From the IMG/VR virus record IMGVR_UViG_3300007960_000021, positions 1 to 63,451 of that record: DNA of 63,451 nt. One strand, written 5' to 3'. The notes beneath the pieces were generated by a model. The model was given only the letters and a program-made list of their open reading frames with translations, had not been told where the DNA came from and searched no databases. Positions 7,853 through 16,101 of the stretch are shown piece after piece. Source of the stretch: a virus. Within the stretch, counting starts at the first letter, position 1. Each line of letters begins with the position of its first letter. A program made the translations under genes and the position numbers.

Positions 7853-8052
7853 TGTCAAGCATTCACGACATGAAGCTGTTTGTCAGGCAAGTTGCTGACA
7901 TGAGGCGCGCTCAGAAGGACTTGAGGGCGATGGAAGGCGAGCTTGGCGCGGGCCATCCAACTGTTCTTTTGGTGAGGCAATCTATCTTGCTGTTGGAGCA
8001 AGTGACTGACAGGATGCTATCGCGAATCGAGGGGAAAGAATGGTCCGGATAA
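7852..8052 (+). CDS. Small helical protein, 66 residues
   Basis: The product is predicted to be mainly coiled-coil (MKLFVRQVADMRRAQKDLRAMEGELG, then LVRQSILLLEQVTDRMLSRIEG). It is coupled to the genes on both sides by overlap. Unknown function. Confidence 0.55.
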   Translation: MSSIHDMKLFVRQVADMRRAQKDLRAMEGELGAGHPTVLLVRQSILLLEQVTDRMLSRIEGKEWSG

Positions 8053-8516
8053 AGTTCAACGGCCACTGGGAAGGCACTGGCGTTGTCGATCGCGGACTGA
8101 GCGTATTGTTTTGTAAGTGTGGGTTCCTGAAATCAAACTGCAAATGCAAGGGGAGCGAAGGCATGGACATGAAACAGTTCAGCGTTGAGAACAAGAAGCG
8201 GTGCGAGTCGCCGCTTGGCTTTGGCCACGACATCAATTCGTGGGGCGCATCCGACTGGTTCACTGCGACGATCGGCGAGTTCGGCGAGGCTGCAAACGTA
8301 GCAAAGAAGCTGAACAGGATTCGCAATGGCTTGAAGGGCAATGCCAAGGGCGAGACCGAAGAGTCGCTGAAGGCCAAGCTGAGGAAAGAGCTTGCCGACG
8401 CATTCATCTACCTCGACCTGCTCGCCACGTCCGAGGGAATTGATCTGGCGAGCGCTGTCGTTGACACGTTCAATGAGAAGTCGGCTGAAATTGGATATCC
8501 GGTCATTCTTACGTAA
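8040..8516 (+). CDS. MazG-like nucleotide pyrophosphohydrolase
   Basis: It hydrolyses NTP/dNTP to NMP and pyrophosphate. The all-alpha NTP-PPase signature is clear: GEFGEAANVAKKLNR near residue 80 and KELADAFIYLDLLA near residue 123, giving the four acidic metal ligands (ExxE and ExxD type). Phage MazG proteins are thought to lower stress alarmones or change nucleotide pools. An internal ATG at 8163 has a better ribosome site (GGGGAGCG) and would give a 117-residue enzyme. The longer form carries a short N-terminal CKCGFLKSNCKCKG zinc-like element, so either start may be used. Confidence 0.82.
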   Translation: MVRIKFNGHWEGTGVVDRGLSVLFCKCGFLKSNCKCKGSEGMDMKQFSVENKKRCESPLGFGHDINSWGASDWFTATIGEFGEAANVAKKLNRIRNGLKGNAKGETEESLKAKLRKELADAFIYLDLLATSEGIDLASAVVDTFNEKSAEIGYPVILT

Positions 8517-8530
8517 GTTGGATCGCGACA

Positions 8531-8749
8531 ATGAAAGAGAAATGCAAGTGCGGCCGAGCAGACTGCGACGAATGCTGGAACCGTGGACGAGAAGAGTCGT
8601 TTCGGAAGGATGACGAAGAAGCTGAACAGAGGATTCAAGGCAATCGCATGTCCGGCGAGAGCTGCCCTCAATGCGGCTCGCACAATTACGTCAGCGCGAC
8701 GAAGGCTGAGGAATGTTACGCCTGCGGTTACTCGCAGGGATATTGGTAG
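8531..8749 (+). CDS. Zinc-ribbon protein, 72 residues
   Basis: Residues 4-15 hold CKCGRADCDEC, and the C-terminal half is a classical zinc ribbon, CPQCGSH followed by CYACGYSQG. The middle is a charged helix. Likely a small nucleic-acid-binding protein. The transcript ends soon after at a terminator (8818-8848). Confidence 0.6.
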   Translation: MKEKCKCGRADCDECWNRGREESFRKDDEEAEQRIQGNRMSGESCPQCGSHNYVSATKAEECYACGYSQGYW

Positions 8750-8817
8750 CCGCCATCGAACGGGCGGAACGTGGGGCTGGAGCGGGTAACGCCGATGTTG
8801 CAAGTCCAGCCCCTCAC

Positions 8818-8848
8818 GCCGAGTCGGTGAAGCTCGGCATTGTTTTTT
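8818..8848 (+). terminator. Rho-independent terminator
   Basis: The stem GCCGAG/CTCGGC closes on the loop TCGGTGAA and is followed by ATTGTTTTTT. An upstream inverted pair, GGGGCTGGA near 8773 and TCCAGCCCC near 8805, may add a second stem. This ends the unit that includes the MazG-like gene. Confidence 0.75.
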
Positions 8849-8873
8849 CGGTTCTATTCAACAGGAGAGAGAC

Positions 8874-9317
8874 ATGCAGATTATCTGGCACAATGGCCAC
8901 CGCAAAGTAAAGGTATCCGACCGCGAGCGTTCGCGATGGGATACGAGCCTGAATGACATTGAGGCGTTGCTGCGATCGGTCGCCAATGACGGAGGCGTTG
9001 ACATCGTGATGGAGCTTCGCGGCATGATCGACGAAGCCTGCAAGGACTCGCTTCCTGGCAGCAAGGAGGCGAGTGACGAGCCGCCGCCTGCCGCTGGCAG
9101 GCTGTTCGATGAGGAAGGCGAGGCCGTTGCCAACAATCCTGACCCGCCGATTGGCGAATGCGACGGACGCCTGACAATGGAAGAGGCCCAGAAGATACTT
9201 GACGACGCGAGCGCTGTCCCTCCCGCGAGCTATGTTGCTCCGGTGAAGAAAGACATCGGTGAGATAGGCACTCCCGTCCCCAAGCCTTCGCGTTCTGGTA
9301 CTGCCGCGAAGAAGTAA
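8874..9317 (+). CDS. Hypothetical protein, 147 residues
   Basis: It begins after the terminator with AGGAGAGAG upstream. The N-terminal half is alpha/beta with basic residues; the C-terminal half is Pro/Asp/Glu-rich and probably disordered (EPPPAAGRLFDEEGEAV). The extreme C-terminus is basic (SGTAAKK). Unrecognised. Confidence 0.55.
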   Translation: MQIIWHNGHRKVKVSDRERSRWDTSLNDIEALLRSVANDGGVDIVMELRGMIDEACKDSLPGSKEASDEPPPAAGRLFDEEGEAVANNPDPPIGECDGRLTMEEAQKILDDASAVPPASYVAPVKKDIGEIGTPVPKPSRSGTAAKK

Positions 9318-9345
9318 CTCAAACCGTAGCCACTGGAGCGATGCC

Positions 9346-9624
9346 GTGAGCAGAAAGAAAAGTAATCGCAATTTCATGTGCGACGCAAGGCTCAGGAATG
9401 AGCTTGCAAGGCTTGAGGCGACTGGCGAGTACAAGGACTTGAAGATCGTTGGCAGTGGGCCAAGCGGGATCATTCGGGGACGCGACAAGAAGAAGGGGTC
9501 GCCTCTGAAGCGACTGTACCCGAAGCCCAGCATGGTACACGAGAAGGTTGACTGCCCTGTCGTTTGGTATAACGGCAGGCGAATTGGCCGGGCACTGAGC
9601 GTTTCGATCAATGGTGGCGTCTGA
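9346..9624 (+). CDS. Small basic hypothetical protein, 92 residues
   Basis: Starts at GTG (MSRKKSNRNFMC). Lys/Arg-rich throughout, with a beta C-terminus (VVWYNGRRIGRALSVSING). The last base of its stop is the first base of the next start. Possibly nucleic-acid binding. Family not recognised. Confidence 0.5.
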   Translation: MSRKKSNRNFMCDARLRNELARLEATGEYKDLKIVGSGPSGIIRGRDKKKGSPLKRLYPKPSMVHEKVDCPVVWYNGRRIGRALSVSINGGV

Positions 9625-10001
9625 TGGCTGAAGACAACAAGCCTGCGATCACCGCGCTTGCCGCTGCCCAGGAATTCCTTGAGGAGATCATCAGGGACTT
9701 CAACATGTCGCCTGAACTTGAGAAGCGGTTCTGGGTGGCGATGCACGTCCGCTGCGGTGACATGGCTGGCATCAGCGCGAAGGGGAAGGAGCCGACGAAC
9801 GAACTGCTTCCGATGTCTGACGCTGCTGCGAAGGGATTCGAGTGCAGGCGGATGCCATGGGGCAAGCACACTGGAGAGCAGATCAAGGATGTTCCGCTGT
9901 CGTACCTTGAGAAGCTATGCGACCACGATCCGTTCGTTGACGACCTGAAGCGATACCTTGAGTCGCCAAGGATTCGAGTTCAACGCAAGGCATTTGACTG
10001 A
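9624..10001 (+). CDS. DUF3820-like protein
   Basis: A 125-residue protein. The C-terminal half, MPWGKHTGEQIKDVPLSYLEKL then DPFVDDLKRYLE, matches the DUF3820 pattern (M-P-x-G-K-H-x-G, then P-x-x-Y-L). The N-terminus is helical. In bacteria, this domain is found in small proteins and next to exonuclease domains; its precise biochemical role is not known. It ends just before a strong terminator and is the last gene of the left module. Confidence 0.6.
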   Translation: MAEDNKPAITALAAAQEFLEEIIRDFNMSPELEKRFWVAMHVRCGDMAGISAKGKEPTNELLPMSDAAAKGFECRRMPWGKHTGEQIKDVPLSYLEKLCDHDPFVDDLKRYLESPRIRVQRKAFD

Positions 10002-10025
10002 CTGGCTGTCGTTGCGAAGCTGAAA

Positions 10026-10053
10026 GCCGCCGTACCACTACGGCGGCTTTTTT
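10026..10053 (+). terminator. Rho-independent terminator
   Basis: A perfect nine-pair stem, GCCGCCGTA-ccac-TACGGCGGC, followed by TTTTTT. It separates the left small-gene module from the head module. Confidence 0.9.
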
Positions 10054-10057
10054 CGTT

Positions 10058-10073
10058 GTCTCATTACTGAGAC
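10058..10073. repeat. Dispersed palindrome copy 4 (exact, forward)
   Basis: GTCTCATTACTGAGAC four bases after a terminator T-run. It is itself followed by CCAGG and seven T residues, so here it could also act as a second terminator stem. Confidence 0.85.
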
Positions 10074-10114
10074 CCAGGTTTTTTTGCTCAGAATGCGCAG
10101 AATGCTCACCATAT

Positions 10115-10123
10115 TGGTATGAT
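10115..10123 (+). promoter_or_regulatory. Candidate extended -10 promoter for the head module
   Basis: TGG-TATGAT has the TGn extension and a good -10 box about 70 bases before the protease start, in the gap after the terminator. No good -35 box is visible. Confidence 0.35.
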
Positions 10124-10193
10124 CTGACGGAAGGCCATTGATTCCAGGTGGCCTGAGCGGTTTAGATTGGTCGTACCAGCAACGGAGACGCAG

Positions 10194-11915
10194 ATGTACT
10201 ACCGCAAGAACATTCTGAAGGTTGGAACGTATCACTCGCCGGATGATATTGTTCATGTGACGCCGCAGAGACTGTCTCAGTGGGCGAAGACCTTCAACCA
10301 GATGCGAAAGAACAAGCAGGTTGTTCCGATGCACTGGGATCACTCGGACGACATTGACGACTGCGTTCCACTGTCCATGTCCGAGTACGAGAAGCGCCGA
10401 ACCGCGAAGAACACCGTTGGCCGCATGTCGGCGTTTGAGCTATCGAAGGATGGCAAGTCTGCGGTAGTGACGACTGCGTTCAGCAGCAAAGCGGCTGCGA
10501 GAAAGGCGGCTGGCAATGACATCTTCGTGTCGCCTGTCATTCTGCCGAAGTTCCGCGATGGCTCTGGCAACGAGTACCAGGACGTCATTGGCGCACTTGA
10601 CCTTGTTAACTATCCGGTCGATTCAAGCCAGGGGCCGTTTGTCCCGGTGACGATGAGCGCGATGAAGAGTGGGATGCGGCCGTGCGTAGCGATTCGCATG
10701 GGCATTGAGCTTGCCGAGCCTGTCGTGTATCGGCTTGGCTGCGACGACGAACCTGCCAAGAAGAAAAGGGCGGTGAAGATGGCAAGTGACGACTACGAAG
10801 AAGATGACGACGAACTCGAAGATGAGGACGTCGATGACGACGACTACGAAGACGACGTCGAGGATGAAGAGGAAGGTCTCGACGACGAAGAGGAAGATGA
10901 CTACGAGGACGCTGGCGACGACGATCCCGAAGACGACATCGGTGACATCGGCGGCGATGATGTCGAAGATGAAGACTACGAGGATGAGGACATTGACGCT
11001 GACGACTCGGACATGGACGACGAGGACATGGAGTCCGAGATCGAAGGTGCCGTTGACGAGTACGCCGACGACTACGCGGACGATCCGGTCGTTGACGATG
11101 CCGATCTTGAGGACGATGACTACGACTCTGACGGCGACGGGCTTGACGACGAGCTTGGCGACCTTGACGAAGAGGACGAGCCGATCGAAATGTCGGACGA
11201 CGAGGCCATGGATGCCATGCTGAACGACGACGACGGCATGGGCATGGGTGGCGGCATGGGTGGCGGCATGGACAGTGGCCTTGAAGGCGGATTCGGTGCG
11301 ATCATCGGAGAGAACCTTGAGGCTGCCGGAATTGCGGCTCCGCTTGACTGCGATCCTGAGCAGAACCCGCGTGAGTACCTTTTGCAGCTTACTGCCGCAC
11401 TGCGGCAGAGGACGATGGACGACGGCGGCGGCGGTGTCGATGTTGGCGGCGCTGACGAAGAAGATGTGCCGTTCGACGACTATAACGAGGAGGACCTTGA
11501 AGTGAAGTCACCGGAAATGGCAACGCTTTCCTTGCGAACCAAGCAGGCCACGAAGCGGGCTGCTGCGGCCGAGAAGTACTTGATGGCCGGTGAGCGGAAG
11601 CGACTGAGCGCTCGCGTCAGCCGGATGTATCGCCTTGGCAAGCTGACTGGCCGCGAGGCACTGAATCTGCAGAAAAAGATTCGCGTCGTACAGCTCTCCC
11701 TTGGCGCGCGCGGCGTGAAGCTGACGAACGTGCATCGGTTCCTTGAGTCGCGAAAGACGGTGCCTGCCGGGACCTTCCTGACCGACGCCAAGCGTGCTCG
11801 CTTGTCCGTGATGCCTCAGCCGAAGCTGTCGGCCCAACGAGAAGTGACTGCGGAGCAAGCGGCTGCGGAGGCTGCAAAGCTGGCTGAAAAGAACCCGGCG
11901 ATGTACCGCAAGTAG
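10194..11915 (+). CDS. Mu gpI-like prohead protease fused to acidic scaffold
   Basis: The head maturation protease with a scaffold, 573 residues. Residues 38-130 have the Mu-I-type pattern: VVPMHWDHSDD, then VGRMSAFELS, and IFVSPVILP, matching D-x-x-H and S-P-V features of that family. Residues 195-370 are extremely acidic (long Asp/Glu/Tyr runs and a Gly/Met patch), as expected of a scaffold core. The C-terminus (residues 460-573) is basic and helical and could hold the capsid. The junction AVKMAS at the start of the acidic part is like junctions in other proteins here, so it may be a self-cleavage site. Start chosen at the ATG with GGAGACG upstream rather than at the TTG at 10167. Confidence 0.8.
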   Translation: MYYRKNILKVGTYHSPDDIVHVTPQRLSQWAKTFNQMRKNKQVVPMHWDHSDDIDDCVPLSMSEYEKRRTAKNTVGRMSAFELSKDGKSAVVTTAFSSKAAARKAAGNDIFVSPVILPKFRDGSGNEYQDVIGALDLVNYPVDSSQGPFVPVTMSAMKSGMRPCVAIRMGIELAEPVVYRLGCDDEPAKKKRAVKMASDDYEEDDDELEDEDVDDDDYEDDVEDEEEGLDDEEEDDYEDAGDDDPEDDIGDIGGDDVEDEDYEDEDIDADDSDMDDEDMESEIEGAVDEYADDYADDPVVDDADLEDDDYDSDGDGLDDELGDLDEEDEPIEMSDDEAMDAMLNDDDGMGMGGGMGGGMDSGLEGGFGAIIGENLEAAGIAAPLDCDPEQNPREYLLQLTAALRQRTMDDGGGGVDVGGADEEDVPFDDYNEEDLEVKSPEMATLSLRTKQATKRAAAAEKYLMAGERKRLSARVSRMYRLGKLTGREALNLQKKIRVVQLSLGARGVKLTNVHRFLESRKTVPAGTFLTDAKRARLSVMPQPKLSAQREVTAEQAAAEAAKLAEKNPAMYRK

Positions 11916-11970
11916 TTGCCGAGCGTTCGATTGCCTTGACGATGTTTAATTGCTGAACGGAGATTGCCAG

Positions 11971-12819
11971 ATGGCTTACGTGCCCAACCCGACCGTCGGA
12001 GCGAATCCTGGCATTGGCGCCAAGGTCGAGACGACGGAAAAGAAAGTATGGTATGGCCGTTACGAGCAACTGCTGATCGCTGGCAATGTCCAGATCGGTA
12101 GCTCGACGGTTGACGCAGGAAACAGCCCGACGACCGAGCTTCGCCCTGGACTGATCCTTGGCATGAAGACCTCGGACAGTAAGTTGTACCAGTGGAATCC
12201 TGATGCGACGGACGGAACCGAACGAGTGTTCGGCGTCCTGCTTGAAGGCTTGTCGATGCTCGACAACTACGGTACGGTCGAGGACAAGACTGCCCAGGTG
12301 ATTATCAAGGGCGGACTGGACGCGGCCTCCTTGCTGATCGAAGGCACGCTGTTCACGTCGAGCACTGCCGAGCACTTGGCTCGCTGCCAGATGGCCGACC
12401 GATTCTTGTTCAGTGACGACATTCAGAACGGTGCTGGCTTCCTTGGGCAGCCGATCCGCAACTTGAACGTAATCACCGATCAAGTCGTCACTGCGGCGCA
12501 CAACGGCACTCGCTTCATTGCGACGACTGCCGACTGCGACTTCACGCTGCCGACCATCGAGGCTGGCCTGGCGTTCGAGTTCCTGCGGGCGTCCGATCAT
12601 GAGATGGCTGTCATTTCGGCCGAGGGCGACAACATTATCGTCGGCAATGACCTGTCGGCCGACTCCGTGACGTTCACGACGGCCGGTCAGCAGATTGGCG
12701 CCCTGGTGCGGATTGAGGCGGTGTACGTCGGCAGCACGCTGAAGTGGCTGGCCACGCTGCCGAGTGTCCCGTTTGGCACTGGCTTGACTGGCGGATTCGC
12801 CTACGCCATCGCCACGTAG
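11971..12819 (+). CDS. Head decoration protein (lambda D-like)
   Basis: A 282-residue protein found just before the capsid gene. The segment LRPGLILGMKTSDSKLYQWNP followed by DGTERVFGVLLEG is the pattern of the HDPD (decoration protein D) family, which stabilises the capsid shell at its three-fold axes. It is longer than lambda D (about 110 residues). The added C-terminal half (residues 170-282) is a beta domain of unknown role. ACGGAG lies nine bases before the ATG. An upstream TTG at 11950 is less likely. Confidence 0.7.
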   Translation: MAYVPNPTVGANPGIGAKVETTEKKVWYGRYEQLLIAGNVQIGSSTVDAGNSPTTELRPGLILGMKTSDSKLYQWNPDATDGTERVFGVLLEGLSMLDNYGTVEDKTAQVIIKGGLDAASLLIEGTLFTSSTAEHLARCQMADRFLFSDDIQNGAGFLGQPIRNLNVITDQVVTAAHNGTRFIATTADCDFTLPTIEAGLAFEFLRASDHEMAVISAEGDNIIVGNDLSADSVTFTTAGQQIGALVRIEAVYVGSTLKWLATLPSVPFGTGLTGGFAYAIAT

Positions 12820-12879
12820 TTCAGTTGACGCGGTGGCATGGGATTGCTCTTTCTCTTGATATGACAAAGGTCTGGTTGA

Positions 12880-13533
12880 ATGGCAAAGCAGCAGGATGTG
12901 AAACAGGAAGACAAGGCCCCTGCGAGTGAAGCAACTCCGCTTGACTCGAAGACGGCCGACATGTTTGCCCGCCTCGAAGAGATGCAGGCAAGCCTGGAAG
13001 CCCGCGAGCAGGAACTCATTGTGCAGCAGGAGTCGCTGCGAAACGAGGACTTGCAGCGGAAGATCGAATGGCAAGAGCAGATGAATGCTGTCATTGCCAA
13101 GCAGGAAATGATCGACCGTGCTGCAAGGGAAGCGGAGGCCAAGTCGCCGTCTGCCGACCAGGAAATCCTGCGGATGGCGAACATCCTGCGTACTGCCGTT
13201 CAGCCTGGCGTCACGCTGATCCCCGGCATTCCGGTGAGAGGCGACATTATCAAGGTGAAGCGGGGCGACGTCGTTGCGTACGACGCCGTCCGTCAGGGTC
13301 CGCCGCTTGGTGGATGGGTGAAAGCTGACGAGGACACGGTGTGCGGCCCGATGATGCCGATTATCGGCATTGCGTTGCACGACTTCAGCTATGACTCCGT
13401 TCGCGGTGCCCCGTACCATTCCGTCAAGTTCCAGAAATGGAAGAGGTTCTTCAAGGAGCGAGGCTCTGTCGTTGTCGGCAAGCGTGAGTTGCCGGATGCT
13501 CCGAGCCCTGAGGCTGGTTACGTCGTTTACTGA
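12880..13533 (+). CDS. Probable virion protein with coiled coil
   Basis: 217 residues. Residues 25-90 are a coiled coil rich in Glu/Gln (FARLEEMQASLEAREQELIV). The C-terminal half is a compact beta region with GVTLIPGIPVRGDIIKVKRGD and GGWVKADEDTV. The coil resembles scaffolds, but the protein lies between the decoration and capsid genes, so a capsid accessory role is also possible. Not recognised. Confidence 0.55.
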   Translation: MAKQQDVKQEDKAPASEATPLDSKTADMFARLEEMQASLEAREQELIVQQESLRNEDLQRKIEWQEQMNAVIAKQEMIDRAAREAEAKSPSADQEILRMANILRTAVQPGVTLIPGIPVRGDIIKVKRGDVVAYDAVRQGPPLGGWVKADEDTVCGPMMPIIGIALHDFSYDSVRGAPYHSVKFQKWKRFFKERGSVVVGKRELPDAPSPEAGYVVY

Positions 13534-13576
13534 TCCGGAGCGTTCCTGCCGGAAGCCACATTGAGGAGGAAGTCTA

Positions 13577-14677
13577 GTGCCTGTTCTGCCCACGTTTCTG
13601 CACCCGCAGATGGTCATGGCTCGTATCAGCCGACTGATTGTCATTAACACGACGCTGCAGGACCGATTTGGGACTGGCGCTGGCGGGAGCAATGTCCGCA
13701 AGACGCCGAGCCGAAGCGGTTCCTACGACGTGTTTGACGACACTCGTGAAGTTGCGACCGCGACCGTCCCCGGTGCCCCGGCTGTCCACATTGCCCGGCA
13801 GCCTGTCGGCAATGTTCCGTTCCGCATCCCGCGTTCGGCTGAGAAGCTGCCGATCCCGAAGGAGACCGTCAACCAGATTCGTCCGGTTGGTGGTCAGGTC
13901 AATGAGATTGACGAGCTTGGCCGTCAGTACATCCAAGACCAAGAGCAGATCGTCCGCCAGCGCAACACGAACCTGCGTGAGTTCCAGACCTCTGCGATGC
14001 TCCGTGGCTCGTACACGTTCACGCAGTCCGGCGTTGACATGTTCACCCATGCCTACAGCGGTGGCTCGATCACCGTTGACTACCAGATTCCGGCTGGCAA
14101 CAAGAGCCAGTTGGACATGACTGGCGACGGTGACATCATCGGCACTGCCTGGGACAACTCGGCCGCGCCGATCGTCCGCGACCTGCTGGCCATCAATGCG
14201 GCGTTCATCGAGAACGTGGGCATTGGCCTGCATGACGTGTTCGTGACGTCGGTCATGTGGGGCCACATCGTCGTGAACGCCGAGGTTCAGTCCTTGGCCG
14301 GATCGACGAATGATCCCGTGTTGGAGTTCAAGCGCGATGAAGTGAAGCAGGAGTTTACTGCGGTCCTTCGCGGTGCCCCCTGGGTCACGTTCCACATCGT
14401 TGACAACGGCTTGAACTTGAGCGGGACGTTCACGAAGCTGATCGCGGACACGGCTGGCGTGTTCACGACCGGCATCGACTCGCGAGTCGTACAGTTCTGG
14501 GAATGCCCTGAGCCGGTGATGAACCCGGTGACGCAGGCCGAGAGCAACGAGTACGGCGAGTACTACTACCACAAGCTGCTTGACGACCCGGTTAGCTACG
14601 AGTTCCATTCGCGGTACAACGGCCTGCCGGTGCTCTTGATTCCCGCTGCCATCTGTTACGCTACCCTGGACTTCTAA
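13577..14677 (+). CDS. Major capsid protein (lambda gpE-like family)
   Basis: 366 residues, HK97-fold capsid protein of the phage capsid E type. Features that fit: a hydrophobic N-terminal arm, RSGSYDVFDDTREVA, the central EIDELGRQYIQDQEQIVRQRNTN, and the C-terminal FWECPEPVMNPVTQAES with PVLLIPAAICYATLDF at the end. It starts at GTG with a strong GAGGAGGA. The gene is followed by a strong terminator, which would raise its own message level over the genes after it. Confidence 0.85.
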   Translation: MPVLPTFLHPQMVMARISRLIVINTTLQDRFGTGAGGSNVRKTPSRSGSYDVFDDTREVATATVPGAPAVHIARQPVGNVPFRIPRSAEKLPIPKETVNQIRPVGGQVNEIDELGRQYIQDQEQIVRQRNTNLREFQTSAMLRGSYTFTQSGVDMFTHAYSGGSITVDYQIPAGNKSQLDMTGDGDIIGTAWDNSAAPIVRDLLAINAAFIENVGIGLHDVFVTSVMWGHIVVNAEVQSLAGSTNDPVLEFKRDEVKQEFTAVLRGAPWVTFHIVDNGLNLSGTFTKLIADTAGVFTTGIDSRVVQFWECPEPVMNPVTQAESNEYGEYYYHKLLDDPVSYEFHSRYNGLPVLLIPAAICYATLDF

Positions 14678-14729
14678 TCGAAGTCCATTAACTGTGAGCT
14701 GTCGCCACGCCATCGCGTCGCTGCAAATA

Positions 14730-14761
14730 GCCGGGTCGGGTGCATTCCCGGCCCGGCTTTT
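14730..14761 (+). terminator. Rho-independent terminator after capsid gene
   Basis: GCCGGGTCGGG (14730-14740) and CCCGGCCCGGC (14747-14757) pair with one mismatch around TGCATT, then TTTT. It lies 53 bases after the capsid stop. Confidence 0.85.
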
Positions 14762-14781
14762 GTCATTTGAAGGAGCAGAAC

Positions 14782-15285
14782 ATGGCGGTCTCATTGCTGC
14801 AACACGCCCTGTCGAGCGTCAGTGAACTTGAACGCAAGTTTGGCCCCAAGGCGATTCGCCTGTGGTCTGACCACGACCGAGACGGAGGCATCAACACTGA
14901 CGTAGTGAACGATGCCATCAACGCTGCGACCGAAGAGACTTGGGCATACACGGAGCCTGCTGGCTACGCGGCCGTTGACATCGTCAACAGCACGCTGCTT
15001 CGCCGTTGGTGTACGATCGCGGCTGGCCTGTTCCTGTCCACTGATCGCGGCAACTCTCCACCTGAATCGCTTGTGAAAGAGTTCGAGCGAATCTATGGAC
15101 CGCAGGGGCAGATGGTCAGCCTGGCGCGAAGCGGCCTGACACTGCCTGGCATCACGAAGTCGATCAACGTAATGCCAGCGCTGAGCAACCTGCGTCCTCA
15201 TCGCGGATACGCGAATGCAAAGGTTCGCGTCGTTACTGAGACAAGCTTTCCGCTGCCGTCAAAGACAAAGCAGTTCCGAGACTGA
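14782..15285 (+). CDS. Mu gp36-like (DUF1320-like) head-tail protein
   Basis: 167 residues. The N-terminal LERKFGPKAIRLWSDHDRDGG, then VVNDAINAATEETWAY and YAAVDIVNSTLLRRW fits the gp36/DUF1320 head-completion family (helix, W-S-D-x-D-x-D-G, helix of Ala). Members connect the head to the tail. The start has AGGAG seven bases upstream, right after the terminator. The position before a gpG-like gene matches Mu gene order. Confidence 0.65.
   Translation: MAVSLLQHALSSVSELERKFGPKAIRLWSDHDRDGGINTDVVNDAINAATEETWAYTEPAGYAAVDIVNSTLLRRWCTIAAGLFLSTDRGNSPPESLVKEFERIYGPQGQMVSLARSGLTLPGITKSINVMPALSNLRPHRGYANAKVRVVTETSFPLPSKTKQFRD
15227..15242. repeat. Degenerate palindrome copy (13 of 16 bases match)
   Basis: GCGTCGTTACTGAGAC has an intact TTACTGAGAC half but a damaged left arm. 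It lies in the 3' end of the gp36-like gene. Counted apart from the 13 good copies. Confidence 0.4.
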
Positions 15286-15286
15286 C

Positions 15287-16099
15287 ATGGCGCTGAAGTA
15301 CGAAGGTGACGTTGACGAACTCATTGAAGAACTGTCTTCGATGCCGTTCGTCGTGTTTGGCACTGGAGCCAAGGAGGACTTCGGCAGAATCGTAATGACC
15401 GCGATAGGGTTCGCTGCCATATCGGACTTGCACAAATCGTTCGTCACGAAGTCTCGCGGCGGCACTGACGAGATGGGGGTGAAGTGGCCGAAGCTGTCGC
15501 CTGTAACGATTGCGAATAGAAAGGTCGGCAAGGACGACGTGTTCAGGGGGCGGTCTGCAAAAGGCGGTGCATTTGTTGGCGGAAGATACTATCATGGCGG
15601 ACAGTATTTACCGAAGAATACAATTCAGGAACGTGAGAAGATAAGGAAGGCTGAGTTCCGAAAGGCATTGAAGCGCCTGATGGTTTCGATGCCTGAAGCA
15701 GATGCGAGAGCAAGGGCCGAGAGGGTAGCGCAGCATAGGACGACGCAGCTCACTGGCCTGTCAAAGCTTCATGCCCTTGGTTCGCGTGACGTTGAGATAC
15801 TGAGGGACACAGGCGTCATGCTGTCAACCTTGACGCCTGGCGTTTTCCGGATGAGCAAGGACTCGGTGTCGTACGATCCTCCTGATGGACAGATTTTCAA
15901 TGTCAGCGCTGACAAGGTTGTGATTGCAAGCTCTGACCCGCGAGTAGCAATGCACGACAAGGGGAACCCGAAAAGGAATCTGCCGCGACGGCAGATTTTC
16001 CCAGGGGACGATGAGATACCGGAGGCGTGGCTGCAGAACTGGTGTGACGCTGGCGCTCAGGCAGTCCTTGTGATGATGAACCAGACGTACGGGAGGTAG
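15287..16099 (+). CDS. Mu gpG-like virion morphogenesis protein
   Basis: 270 residues. The C-terminal part has VMLSTLTPGVF, AMHDKGNPKRNLPRRQIF and PEAWLQNW, the signature of the Phage_tail_S (gpG) family: H-x-x-G, then L-P-x-R-x-F. The N-terminal helix GFAAISDLHKSFVTKSRGGTD and MGVKWPKLSP also match it. gpG acts at the head-tail joining stage. The start is an ATG just after the preceding stop; an upstream in-frame ATG overlaps the gp36-like gene and has no ribosome site. Confidence 0.75.
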   Translation: MALKYEGDVDELIEELSSMPFVVFGTGAKEDFGRIVMTAIGFAAISDLHKSFVTKSRGGTDEMGVKWPKLSPVTIANRKVGKDDVFRGRSAKGGAFVGGRYYHGGQYLPKNTIQEREKIRKAEFRKALKRLMVSMPEADARARAERVAQHRTTQLTGLSKLHALGSRDVEILRDTGVMLSTLTPGVFRMSKDSVSYDPPDGQIFNVSADKVVIASSDPRVAMHDKGNPKRNLPRRQIFPGDDEIPEAWLQNWCDAGAQAVLVMMNQTYGR

Positions 16100-16101
16100 C
16101 G

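Noticed and set aside
8810-8840. Likeness of GAGTCGGTG to the end of a Cas9 tracrRNA
   Set aside because: Only nine bases match, no Cas gene or repeat is present, and the stretch is explained as a terminator.
11617-13701. A 694-codon minus-strand frame across the head genes
   Set aside because: It lies over three well-supported structural genes and its sequence is a shadow rich in Arg and Leu.
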